From IMG/VR virus record IMGVR_UViG_3300007520_000021, positions 1-64,000 of that record: a DNA stretch of 64,000 nucleotides; one strand, given 5' to 3'. Both the position numbers and the translations under genes were made by a program. The notes beneath the pieces are model-generated. The model did no database searches, was not told the origin of the DNA, and saw only the letters and a list, made by a program, of their open reading frames with translations. This stretch comes from a virus. This document shows, in pieces, positions 43,689 through 51,209 of this stretch (its first letter is position 1; each line of letters starts with the position of its first letter).

Positions 43689-44984
43689 CTACAAACTTAC
43701 TAATTTTTTTTGATAATTCACAACTAAATTAAGGTAATAATTTCGTCTATCTGTAGTTACACTATCTAATGAAAATTTATCTGATACCGTATCATGTAAA
43801 TTATTACCAATTTTAGTTATTAATTCTGGGTTATCGACTAATAGTTTTATATATTTAAACCAATCTTTATGGTTATTACTATGTTTAACTAAAAACCCAT
43901 TACCCTTATCATTTACAACACCACCTTTTTCAAAATAATTTATAACATCTAATTTATAAGGTCCAAAATCCTGAGCTATGATAGGTTTTTTAAACATTCC
44001 AGACTCTATGACTTTTAATTGACTCTTCATTTTATTAAAAACGTTATCACCTAATGGAGCTAATGATATGTCAAATAAATTATAATTTGAAGCGTAGTTA
44101 TTAACTGGTTTAGTCCAAACTCGTCTGTATGGTTCGTTAATAACATTTGGGTATTCCTCATTTGAAAATTTCATTAAGAAACTTTTATACTCATCACTAA
44201 TAGTAGTATAATTATCTGTAAATATTTTCTCATATTTATACCAAACTGATTCTATTGGTGAAATCGCTCTTTGTGTTGTAGTATTATTAACATTATCAAT
44301 ATTTGTTGCGTATCCATTTAAATCAAAACCACATAAAACAAATTGGATTTTATCCAATAAATTAGCGGCACCCAATTTATTTACTAACCCACTTAATAAA
44401 TCAATATCTTTCTCATGACTACTACCACCTAACCAACCAATTCGTATCTTTTTAGATTCTTCTGGTTTAATTAAGAATTGCTTTTCATTTTTATCAATAG
44501 CATTAGGTATTACCGACACGTTTTTATTAAACTTAGTAATCTCATCAGCGAAAATTTGTGTGGTTGTAAGTACGTTATCAGCGTTTTTTATATTTTTTAA
44601 TATCTTTTTGTCTAATTTATAATGTTTAAATAAGTTAAAAGCTGGGTGGTGAGTACCTGGTGCCCAATAATCATCAATATCCATAATTGATATAATACCT
44701 AATGATTTAAATTTTAAAACTAATTCTTCCATTTTATCATAATCACCAATATTTCTATGGTAATGTATAATATCATACTGTTTTAAGAATTCATCACTAT
44801 TGATATTTGGCTCGAAATCTATGTCGATGTGAAATTCATCTGGGTACATTTTCTCTAGGTTTAAATGTGGTTTTGTAGAACGGAAATAACCCACCCCAGT
44901 TCGGTCACTAGGTACTACAAGTAATCTAATTTTATGACTAATTGGAGAGTTTTCGTTTTCAATTTTTGTTATCATATTTCCCAT
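43689..44984 (-). CDS. GT-B glycosyltransferase-like protein
   Basis: 431 aa. VPSDRTGVGYFRSTKPHLNL at the N-terminus, then YDIIHYHRNIGDYDKMEELV, NADNVLTTTQIFADEITKFN, VSVIPNAIDKNE, IRIGWLGGSSHEKDIDLLSG, and LKVIESGMFKKPIIAQDFGPY. These are typical GT4 elements, with the Glu of VIESGMF at the donor site. It is away from the main glycan operon but probably modifies the same target. Confidence 0.8.
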   Translation of the reverse strand: MGNMITKIENENSPISHKIRLLVVPSDRTGVGYFRSTKPHLNLEKMYPDEFHIDIDFEPNINSDEFLKQYDIIHYHRNIGDYDKMEELVLKFKSLGIISIMDIDDYWAPGTHHPAFNLFKHYKLDKKILKNIKNADNVLTTTQIFADEITKFNKNVSVIPNAIDKNEKQFLIKPEESKKIRIGWLGGSSHEKDIDLLSGLVNKLGAANLLDKIQFVLCGFDLNGYATNIDNVNNTTTQRAISPIESVWYKYEKIFTDNYTTISDEYKSFLMKFSNEEYPNVINEPYRRVWTKPVNNYASNYNLFDISLAPLGDNVFNKMKSQLKVIESGMFKKPIIAQDFGPYKLDVINYFEKGGVVNDKGNGFLVKHSNNHKDWFKYIKLLVDNPELITKIGNNLHDTVSDKFSLDSVTTDRRNYYLNLVVNYQKKLVSL

Positions 44985-45083
44985 GACTTTTTTATCTTAA
45001 ATTATTTATCATATTATCATTATTTTTTTTATAATCATAATCATGTTTTTCATCTAAGTAAAGTTTTTAAATATCATAAATAA

Positions 45084-45110
45084 AAAAAGCTACATTATGT
45101 AGCTTTTTAT
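45084..45110 (-). terminator. Terminator of the small virion-gene operon
   Basis: AAAAAGCTACA-TTA-TGTAGCTTTTT; on the minus strand it follows the last gene and is trailed by T-rich sequence. Confidence 0.85.
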
Positions 45111-45647
45111 TTATTTTTTATTAACGTTTATCTTACCTTCTTTAATTAGAGTCGTTATTGTTGTAGTTATAACGCTTTCACTTAAATTCTTTACGAAAGT
45201 TTTAGTCATAAACTCCATTAAAGTTTCATTAATCATATTTTTGAGTTGTGATTCAGTTAAATTGTAAACCTTTTCACCTGAATTATTAGTACCCTCACTA
45301 ATATTTTTTGGTCTGTAAACTCCCTTACTTGGTATTTGTTTCTCAATTAAATCCTCACTAACATCAGACAGATTAAATGTTTTAGGTGCGTTATCCGTTT
45401 GGTTTTCCAACATCATTTTCTTTATCGCTGGGTCCATTTTACTAGTTTCCATATTTCTGAATTTACTACCATCATTTTTAGGTTGGTACCCTTGTTCCAT
45501 TAATTGACTCACTCCTGATTCAGTTAAAGCCATCTCATTAACATGTCCAGTTGAATAATCCCCATTATCAATCTTATTCATAATTTTTTTAGCATTCCCT
45601 AAAATAGCGGAAAGACTACTTAGGTCAACTGGTTTTGGTGATTCCAT
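45111..45647 (-). CDS. Hypothetical virion-type protein
   Basis: 178 aa, not recognised. Predicted disordered, polar N-half and a C-terminal helix (LTESQLKNMINETLMEFMTKTFVKNLSESV) ending in a basic tail. Final gene in the minus-strand operon that begins at the late element near 47390. Possibly an assembly or tail-associated factor. Confidence 0.68.
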   Translation of the reverse strand: MESPKPVDLSSLSAILGNAKKIMNKIDNGDYSTGHVNEMALTESGVSQLMEQGYQPKNDGSKFRNMETSKMDPAIKKMMLENQTDNAPKTFNLSDVSEDLIEKQIPSKGVYRPKNISEGTNNSGEKVYNLTESQLKNMINETLMEFMTKTFVKNLSESVITTTITTLIKEGKINVNKK

Positions 45648-45652
45648 AATTT

Positions 45653-46015
45653 TTAAAATTTAGCAACATTATATATTGTTGTCATCATATTATCCCCCAT
45701 AGAGTTAAATTTAGGTCTAGGGGTGTCAAATGTGTTATCAGTAGCTTCCCACCTATTAACTCTATCTAACCTAAATAACTTCCATTCTGGTTTAAAGGTT
45801 TTTGTATCACCAGAAACTTGATAAGCTCTGACAACTAAATTACCTGTTGTTGACATACCGAAAGAATAAACCTCAATCGTTCTCAACCCAGCATGGGTAT
45901 TATCGTCACCAGCATAAGATATGTTAACAACTTGTCTATTATTAATAGCGTTATTAACTTCATCTCTAGCTGTGCTTTCAAATATAAGTTTAGATAAAAT
46001 TTTGTAAAGCTTCAT
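45653..46015 (-). CDS. WYL-like domain protein
   Basis: About 120 aa from the ATG (a TTG two codons earlier overlaps the previous stop). Residues about 20-100 follow the WYL pattern: AINNRQVVNISYAGDDNTHA, RTIEVYSFGMSTTGNLVVRAY and FKPEWKLFRLDRVNRWEATD. In bacteria WYL domains sense ligands in regulators, but this stand-alone copy has no DNA-binding part and lies among virion genes. Confidence 0.6.
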   Translation of the reverse strand: MKLYKILSKLIFESTARDEVNNAINNRQVVNISYAGDDNTHAGLRTIEVYSFGMSTTGNLVVRAYQVSGDTKTFKPEWKLFRLDRVNRWEATDNTFDTPRPKFNSMGDNMMTTIYNVAKF

Positions 46016-46021
46016 GTGCAA

Positions 46022-46342
46022 CTATATTACAACCATACCAACATTACCTGAAGTATCTGGATTTTGGTATCTCTCGTTTTTATTATATTGGTTAAAAACT
46101 ACATTTCCAACTCTACCCGAACCCATAGCATTTGGGATTCCGTAAATGTCTAAACTACCACCACCGTTCTCAGTATCTAAAAAAACACCAGTACCCTTAC
46201 CGTTAACTGGAGTTTCATTATCACTCAAAGCTCTTGTGTGTGTGCTACTATAGTTATTAGCATCAGCTGTGCTATTGTAATTATTAAAAGGTATTAAAAC
46301 ACCTCTTTGAGCGATTGCTATTTGTTCTAATTTGCTTTGCAT
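46022..46342 (-). CDS. Hypothetical protein
   Basis: 106 aa, Gly/Asn/Thr-rich and probably beta or disordered (LDTENGGGSLDIYGIPNAMG, then VGNVVFNQYNKNERYQNPDT). No family recognised. Adjacent to the WYL-like gene with no gap, so co-translated. Probably a minor virion component. Confidence 0.68.
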   Translation of the reverse strand: MQSKLEQIAIAQRGVLIPFNNYNSTADANNYSSTHTRALSDNETPVNGKGTGVFLDTENGGGSLDIYGIPNAMGSGRVGNVVFNQYNKNERYQNPDTSGNVGMVVI

Positions 46343-46358
46343 TTTTTTTTATTTTTTT

Positions 46359-46859
46359 TTATTTGTTATTTAAAAATTCTATTAACTTATTAATTGAATT
46401 AGTTTCTTCGTAAACCGTTCTGTTATTCATAATATTCTTAAGGTTAGTTCCCTTGTGAATGTTAACTAACCCAACACCCGTAGGGTTTGCATTGTCGGGG
46501 TCCTTCTCATGGTTTCTAATGAATTGATTCTCAGCACCAGCATCCATCTTAGTTTCCTTATAATCGTGAATATCACCCCTTTTAGATTCTAATGCGTTAT
46601 TAACCCATTTTTGTGTTAATTTACCACCAATTAATTTAAATTCATCATCAAAACCATCACCTTCATAATTATCAAAAAAATTTTTAATTCTTTTCATTTG
46701 AGAATATGAAACTTTTTTTTTACTTAAAATTTCCTTCCCACGCCTAAAACCTTTTATATCCTTTTTACTCAAATCAATTTTCGCCATAGCGGATTCTATT
46801 TTATGTAAAACATTATCTGGTGGTGTGAAAAACTTATTTTCTAAATCACTATTAGCCAT
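46359..46859 (-). CDS. Hypothetical protein
   Basis: 166 aa, helical and charged (KKDIKGFRRGKEILSKKKVS, SYSQMKRIKNFFDNYEGD, LTQKWVNNALESKRGDIHDY). No family recognised. It could be a head-completion or a tail-associated factor, but nothing in the sequence proves this. In an operon with the neighbours. Confidence 0.7.
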   Translation of the reverse strand: MANSDLENKFFTPPDNVLHKIESAMAKIDLSKKDIKGFRRGKEILSKKKVSYSQMKRIKNFFDNYEGDGFDDEFKLIGGKLTQKWVNNALESKRGDIHDYKETKMDAGAENQFIRNHEKDPDNANPTGVGLVNIHKGTNLKNIMNNRTVYEETNSINKLIEFLNNK

Positions 46860-46861
46860 TT

Positions 46862-47365
46862 TTAATTAAATAAGTTTTTAATGTTATTTTTATAAATATC
46901 AGGTAATTGATTTACATTTAAATTTGATAAAATATAATACAAAGCTATGCCAGTTTGTTCGCCATTTAAACCATTTTTATTAACACTACTTATGAATTCA
47001 TTACACTTATTAACAACTATGGGTTTTTGGTGTACACTACTCAAATCATTTATATCTGGTATTGTATTCCCATCTAAATCAGAATTAACATTTTCAACAA
47101 GTTCGTCTTCAGCTTCATCCGACTCAACCCTAACGTTCATTGGGTAACCACCTACGCCACCATATAAAGAATTAATTGTATTTTGTTGCACACCAGCAGC
47201 TCTTACGGCATCGGTGGTCTTAGCACTTTCTATTTCACTACCCATGTTAGTTTCATCGCCCTCTATAGGTGTACCATCAGAATCTACCAATTCCGTTATC
47301 TTAACATTACCGTTATTTTCAACTATAAATTTAATATTTTTTAATAGTTTCTTTTTAATAATCAT
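46862..47365 (-). CDS. Hypothetical protein
   Basis: 167 aa. Basic first 15 residues (MIIKKKLLKNIKFIVENN) then an acidic, polar middle, and a helical end (IVVNKCNEFISSVNKNGLNG, then ALYYILSNLNVNQLPDIYKN). Not recognised. First gene of the small virion-gene operon behind a late-type element. Confidence 0.7.
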   Translation of the reverse strand: MIIKKKLLKNIKFIVENNGNVKITELVDSDGTPIEGDETNMGSEIESAKTTDAVRAAGVQQNTINSLYGGVGGYPMNVRVESDEAEDELVENVNSDLDGNTIPDINDLSSVHQKPIVVNKCNEFISSVNKNGLNGEQTGIALYYILSNLNVNQLPDIYKNNIKNLFN

Positions 47366-47382
47366 AATAAATAGCTTTTTTA

Positions 47383-47390
47383 ATAAATAT
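47383..47390 (-). promoter_or_regulatory. Candidate late-promoter element
   Basis: Minus-strand ATATTTAT then TAAAAAAGCT, 17 nt before the start. It is back-to-back with the plus-strand copy 15 nt away. Confidence 0.52.
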
Positions 47391-47404
47391 AACGAATATT
47401 GTTA

Positions 47405-47412
47405 ATATTTAT
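47405..47412 (+). promoter_or_regulatory. Candidate late-promoter element
   Basis: ATATTTAT then TAAAAAATAA, 16 nt before the fibre start. Divergent with the minus-strand copy. Confidence 0.52.
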
Positions 47413-47428
47413 TAAAAAATAAGTATTC

Positions 47429-49483
47429 ATGGGATTTAGAACAAAAATTGATTTTTCAAATAATAGACAAGTAAATCAAAGGCAACAAACTTTAACCGAA
47501 CTTTTTGGTAGAACAGACTTTGGTTTACCTATTAGTGGGCTAACTAGTGGCCCTAATTTAAGTTCAGCCTATATTAGTGGGGTTGATGAGAATATAGTTT
47601 CAACTTTCTCAGGTAATGTGACAACAACCGTATTTAATTTTGGGATTCCGATAATGAATGATGGTGCTATGTATTTAAATACTATCACAAATCAAAATCA
47701 AAATGTTGACCAAGAAATATTAGAGCCTTTTTTTAATGGTGTTAACCTCTCAATAAACCCTTATTTTGGTAATAATGTTTATGAATTTTATAGTGGTTTA
47801 ACATTTGATATCACGGTAACCAACTTTGAGGAAATATCAGTAGGTATTTTCACTGGTTCATTATTAACTAATATTGTAACTTATTATACAGCTGATTCCA
47901 ACGATTATAATGGGGATGGTACGTGGGTTAATGTTAATGGAATTTTAAAAACTAAAAATTTATACGTATCTAGTGGTGCCACAACTGGTTTAATATTAAC
48001 AGCTTTAGATGATAATGGTAAAGTTGGCTGGGGGCCTAATTACGCTGGTAGTGGTAATACTAGTTTATGGACTGGTAGTACTGGTTTAAACTCAGTAACA
48101 GCGGTAGGTCATGGGTCGGATTCCTCTGGTTTGCAAAGTGTTAGTTTTGGTAATAATGTAATTGCTAGTGGTGAATATAGCCATGCTCAGGGGTGGTCGA
48201 CCATTGCTAGTGGTGTATTTTCACACGCTGAGGGTCAAGGTACTATAGCAAGTGGTCAACCATCACACGCTGAGGGTAGGGATACCGTAGCTAGTGGTAA
48301 TAGTTCGCATGCTGAAGGTTATTTAAGTCAAGCTATTGGTGGTGCCTCACATGCTGAAGGTAAAGGTACTGTTGCTATTGGGTTATTTTCACACGCTGAG
48401 GGTGAGGAATCTACTGCTAGTGGTGATTATAGTCATTCTGAGGGGTATATTACCACGGCTATTGGTGATGGTTCACATGCTGAAGGTAGGGATACAATAG
48501 CTAGTGGGCCCGCTTCACATGCTGAGGGGTTAATAACATTGGCTAGTGGATTTGAATCACATGCTGAAGGTTTTTTAACTCAAGCTACTGGTGGCGCATC
48601 ACATGCTGAAGGTACTCAAACGATTGCTAGTGGTGACGGTTCACATGCTGAAGGTGATAATACTGTGGCTAGCGGTCCAATATCGCATGGTGAAGGTTTA
48701 TATACCATAGCAAGTGGTTTTGCATCGCATGCTGAAGGTAGTGATACTGTAGCTAGTGGACCATTTTCTCATGCTGAGGGTAGGGAAAGTGTTGCTAGTG
48801 GTAATACTTCACATGCTGAGGGTAGGACGACTATTGCTGGTGGTGATAATTCACATGCTGAGGGTAGGGATACCTCTGCTAGTGGTGACGATTCACATGC
48901 TGAAGGTTATAATACTGTGGCTATTGGTGGTGCCTCACATGCTGAAGGTTTTCAAACATTAGCTGGTGGTTTTGTATCACATGCTGAAGGTTTAAATACT
49001 ACTGCTATTGGGTCGGGTAGTCATTCTGGTGGTGGTGGGTTTAACAATTTAAATAGGGTCGTTGCTAGTGGTTCTACATCATTCGTACATTTCGCTCAAA
49101 CAGTCGCTAGTGGTAATATCGGAGCTTTTGGTGATTTTAGTTCTATTTTAGGGGGTGTTGACCACTTAATTGAACTTGGTTCCAATTCAAGTATTATATT
49201 GGGTGGGAATCAGAATCTGATTAAAGGAAATGCGATTGATTCCGCTATAATAGCAGGTAAAAATAATATTATAAATGTTGGTATTAGAGGTGCTGTAATC
49301 TTAGGTGGGGAAGGTATTATCGCTGAAAATATAAACACAACTTACATACCAAATTTAGAAGTTGTAAGTGGAGTTATAAAGTTACATAACTTACCAATAT
49401 TTGATTCAGACGCATTGGCTAATAGTTTAGCTATTAATCAATTATATAAAACATCAACTGGTGAGTTGAGAATAAAACTATAA
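47429..49483 (+). CDS. Tail fibre with YadA-like SHAEG repeats
   Basis: 684 aa. Residues about 1-225 are the attachment and shaft part. Residues about 251-530 are twenty 14-residue repeats of SHAEGxxTxASGxx type, the pattern of the trimeric left-handed YadA head roll. A final domain (530-684) contains GAFGDFSSILGGVDHLIE and IIAGKNNIINVGIRGAVILG, beta-helical in look. Probably a trimeric host-binding fibre. It has a strong late-type element. Confidence 0.85.
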   Translation: MGFRTKIDFSNNRQVNQRQQTLTELFGRTDFGLPISGLTSGPNLSSAYISGVDENIVSTFSGNVTTTVFNFGIPIMNDGAMYLNTITNQNQNVDQEILEPFFNGVNLSINPYFGNNVYEFYSGLTFDITVTNFEEISVGIFTGSLLTNIVTYYTADSNDYNGDGTWVNVNGILKTKNLYVSSGATTGLILTALDDNGKVGWGPNYAGSGNTSLWTGSTGLNSVTAVGHGSDSSGLQSVSFGNNVIASGEYSHAQGWSTIASGVFSHAEGQGTIASGQPSHAEGRDTVASGNSSHAEGYLSQAIGGASHAEGKGTVAIGLFSHAEGEESTASGDYSHSEGYITTAIGDGSHAEGRDTIASGPASHAEGLITLASGFESHAEGFLTQATGGASHAEGTQTIASGDGSHAEGDNTVASGPISHGEGLYTIASGFASHAEGSDTVASGPFSHAEGRESVASGNTSHAEGRTTIAGGDNSHAEGRDTSASGDDSHAEGYNTVAIGGASHAEGFQTLAGGFVSHAEGLNTTAIGSGSHSGGGGFNNLNRVVASGSTSFVHFAQTVASGNIGAFGDFSSILGGVDHLIELGSNSSIILGGNQNLIKGNAIDSAIIAGKNNIINVGIRGAVILGGEGIIAENINTTYIPNLEVVSGVIKLHNLPIFDSDALANSLAINQLYKTSTGELRIKL
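48179..49018 (+). repeat. Twenty 42-nt tandem repeats (SHAEG)
   Basis: Twenty in-frame 42-nt units code SHAEGxxTxASGxx variants. Copies differ at the two variable positions and in silent sites, so the array is old or maintained by selection, not a very recent expansion. Confidence 0.9.
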
Positions 49484-49486
49484 TAT

Positions 49487-51148
49487 ATGAGTAATATAAA
49501 AAATTTTAATTTTAACAATTTAGATTTGAGGCTTAGTAATAGTGAGTTTTATGATTTTTATCTTGGTACCGATGAAGATTATAGAACTAACTATGATTGT
49601 TTAATAAGTAATGAATGCCTAATTTCTAATTTTGATTTTAACGATTCAGAAACAATATTACCTAGTGATACTAAAACAATCTTTAGTTTAGATAATTGGA
49701 TTGGAGCCACTAATAATGGTATCTTAATCACAACATATGGATTAACTGGTATTGATAATGGTGTAATACCTTATAATGATACAAATATTGACCCCACAAA
49801 TCAAAACCTAGTAGATTTATTAACTGGTAGTTCGTTAACCATATCATCTGGTGAGACTAGATTTTTCATGAGTCAAGTTAGTGGTTCAACAAATTCCATT
49901 GATTACCCAATTGAATACGTTACTGGTTCAACAATTGGCTCATATATGGATTTTAAGGGTGGTTTCTACCAAGGTTATTATAAATTGGAGGGATATGATT
50001 ACGAGGTGTTACCTAATAGGGTAAATAAGGGTATTATGTTTGATTTTTGGTTGAATAAGAATGATGATTTAATTTCCAATTCGAATGATACAATTTTAAA
50101 TGATTTATACCCTAATAATAAAGGTTTTTTCTTCTATTGGGGAACTAGAGCTGAGAATAAGTTTTGGAGTCAATGGGAAGGGTTAAACACTGGTTTAACC
50201 TCTAATTGTACAAGTGGTGCTACTGATTATTGTACGATACCTAAGGAATTGAATTTTGATATCGTTAATGAAGAGGGCCTAATATTACCTTTAAACCCAC
50301 CATTAACAACTTTTAACGTAATTAGTAATGAATTTCTAATATATGGTAGGGCTAGAGGTACATCTTGTGGTTATGATTCTAATCCTAATAGGTTAGCAAC
50401 TGTATTAGCTAAAGACGTTAGTGGTGCTACACCAACAATAACAGTTAGTGGGGTTAGTAGTAGTGTCGTAAACACTTTAAACCCATTTTTAATATATGGT
50501 AGAGCTAGAGGTGGTTATGGTACTGGTCGTAGACCTAGTGATGGGTATGGTAGGGAGACAACTGAAAGTTTTAGTGGTACAACAACACCTATAACTGAGT
50601 TAGACAAAGATTTTGATATAATTGATAACGCATTAGGTTTTAGAATTAAAGACGATGGTAGTATAGGTTATAGAATGCTTACATTAACATCAACTTGTGT
50701 TGGTGATGTAACAATTAGTGGCGTTTCAGTTATGGAGGAATATTCTATGAGTGGTGTTGTTACCGATAATTCTTGGGAACACATATCTGTAAGGTGGGTA
50801 GCTGATGCATATTACGATGATTGTGAATTAGTTAACGGTAGTAGAAGAAATGGTCGTTTACTTTTTTATGTGAATTGCAAACTTAAGTTTATTGTTGAGG
50901 ATTTTAAAGAGTTCATAACAAAACCTTTAGGTGATTATAAAGAAAAGCAAGTTGGGGTACCCTATAACATTAGTTTAGGTGGTGGGTCCCAAGGTTTACT
51001 TGAAAGCATGACATTTGATGGGCAAGACCCAAATGATTTAAATTTAATGATTCAAGAAAATTTTGCTGGAACATTTATAGGGTCAATATCGAAATTTAAA
51101 ATATTTGGTTGTGACGTTAATTGGTGTGCTATAAAAGCTTTGTGTTAA
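49487..51148 (+). CDS. Lectin-like (LamG-type) virion protein
   Basis: 553 aa. Beta-rich; a split jelly-roll-like pattern is seen (YMDFKGGFYQGYYKLEGYDY, GIMFDFWLNKNDDL, later SWEHISVRWVADAYYDD and LLFYVNCKLKFIVEDFKEF), as in concanavalin-like folds. A duplicated FLIYGRARG motif occurs twice (about 284 and 340), hinting at an internal repeat. Four nt after the previous stop. Probably a host-surface-binding protein of the tail. Confidence 0.72.
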   Translation: MSNIKNFNFNNLDLRLSNSEFYDFYLGTDEDYRTNYDCLISNECLISNFDFNDSETILPSDTKTIFSLDNWIGATNNGILITTYGLTGIDNGVIPYNDTNIDPTNQNLVDLLTGSSLTISSGETRFFMSQVSGSTNSIDYPIEYVTGSTIGSYMDFKGGFYQGYYKLEGYDYEVLPNRVNKGIMFDFWLNKNDDLISNSNDTILNDLYPNNKGFFFYWGTRAENKFWSQWEGLNTGLTSNCTSGATDYCTIPKELNFDIVNEEGLILPLNPPLTTFNVISNEFLIYGRARGTSCGYDSNPNRLATVLAKDVSGATPTITVSGVSSSVVNTLNPFLIYGRARGGYGTGRRPSDGYGRETTESFSGTTTPITELDKDFDIIDNALGFRIKDDGSIGYRMLTLTSTCVGDVTISGVSVMEEYSMSGVVTDNSWEHISVRWVADAYYDDCELVNGSRRNGRLLFYVNCKLKFIVEDFKEFITKPLGDYKEKQVGVPYNISLGGGSQGLLESMTFDGQDPNDLNLMIQENFAGTFIGSISKFKIFGCDVNWCAIKALC

Positions 51149-51182
51149 ATTAGCGGTTATAGTAACTTATAAAATAAAAAAA

Positions 51183-51190
51183 CTATTTAT
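51183..51190 (+). promoter_or_regulatory. Candidate late-promoter element
   Basis: CTATTTAT then AGATAACTTA, 19 nt before the start. Confidence 0.45.
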
Positions 51191-51209
51191 AGATAACTTA
51201 AAATATATC

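Noticed and set aside
48179-49018. CRISPR-like array
   Set aside because: Repeats are in-frame coding units without spacers, and no cas genes are present.
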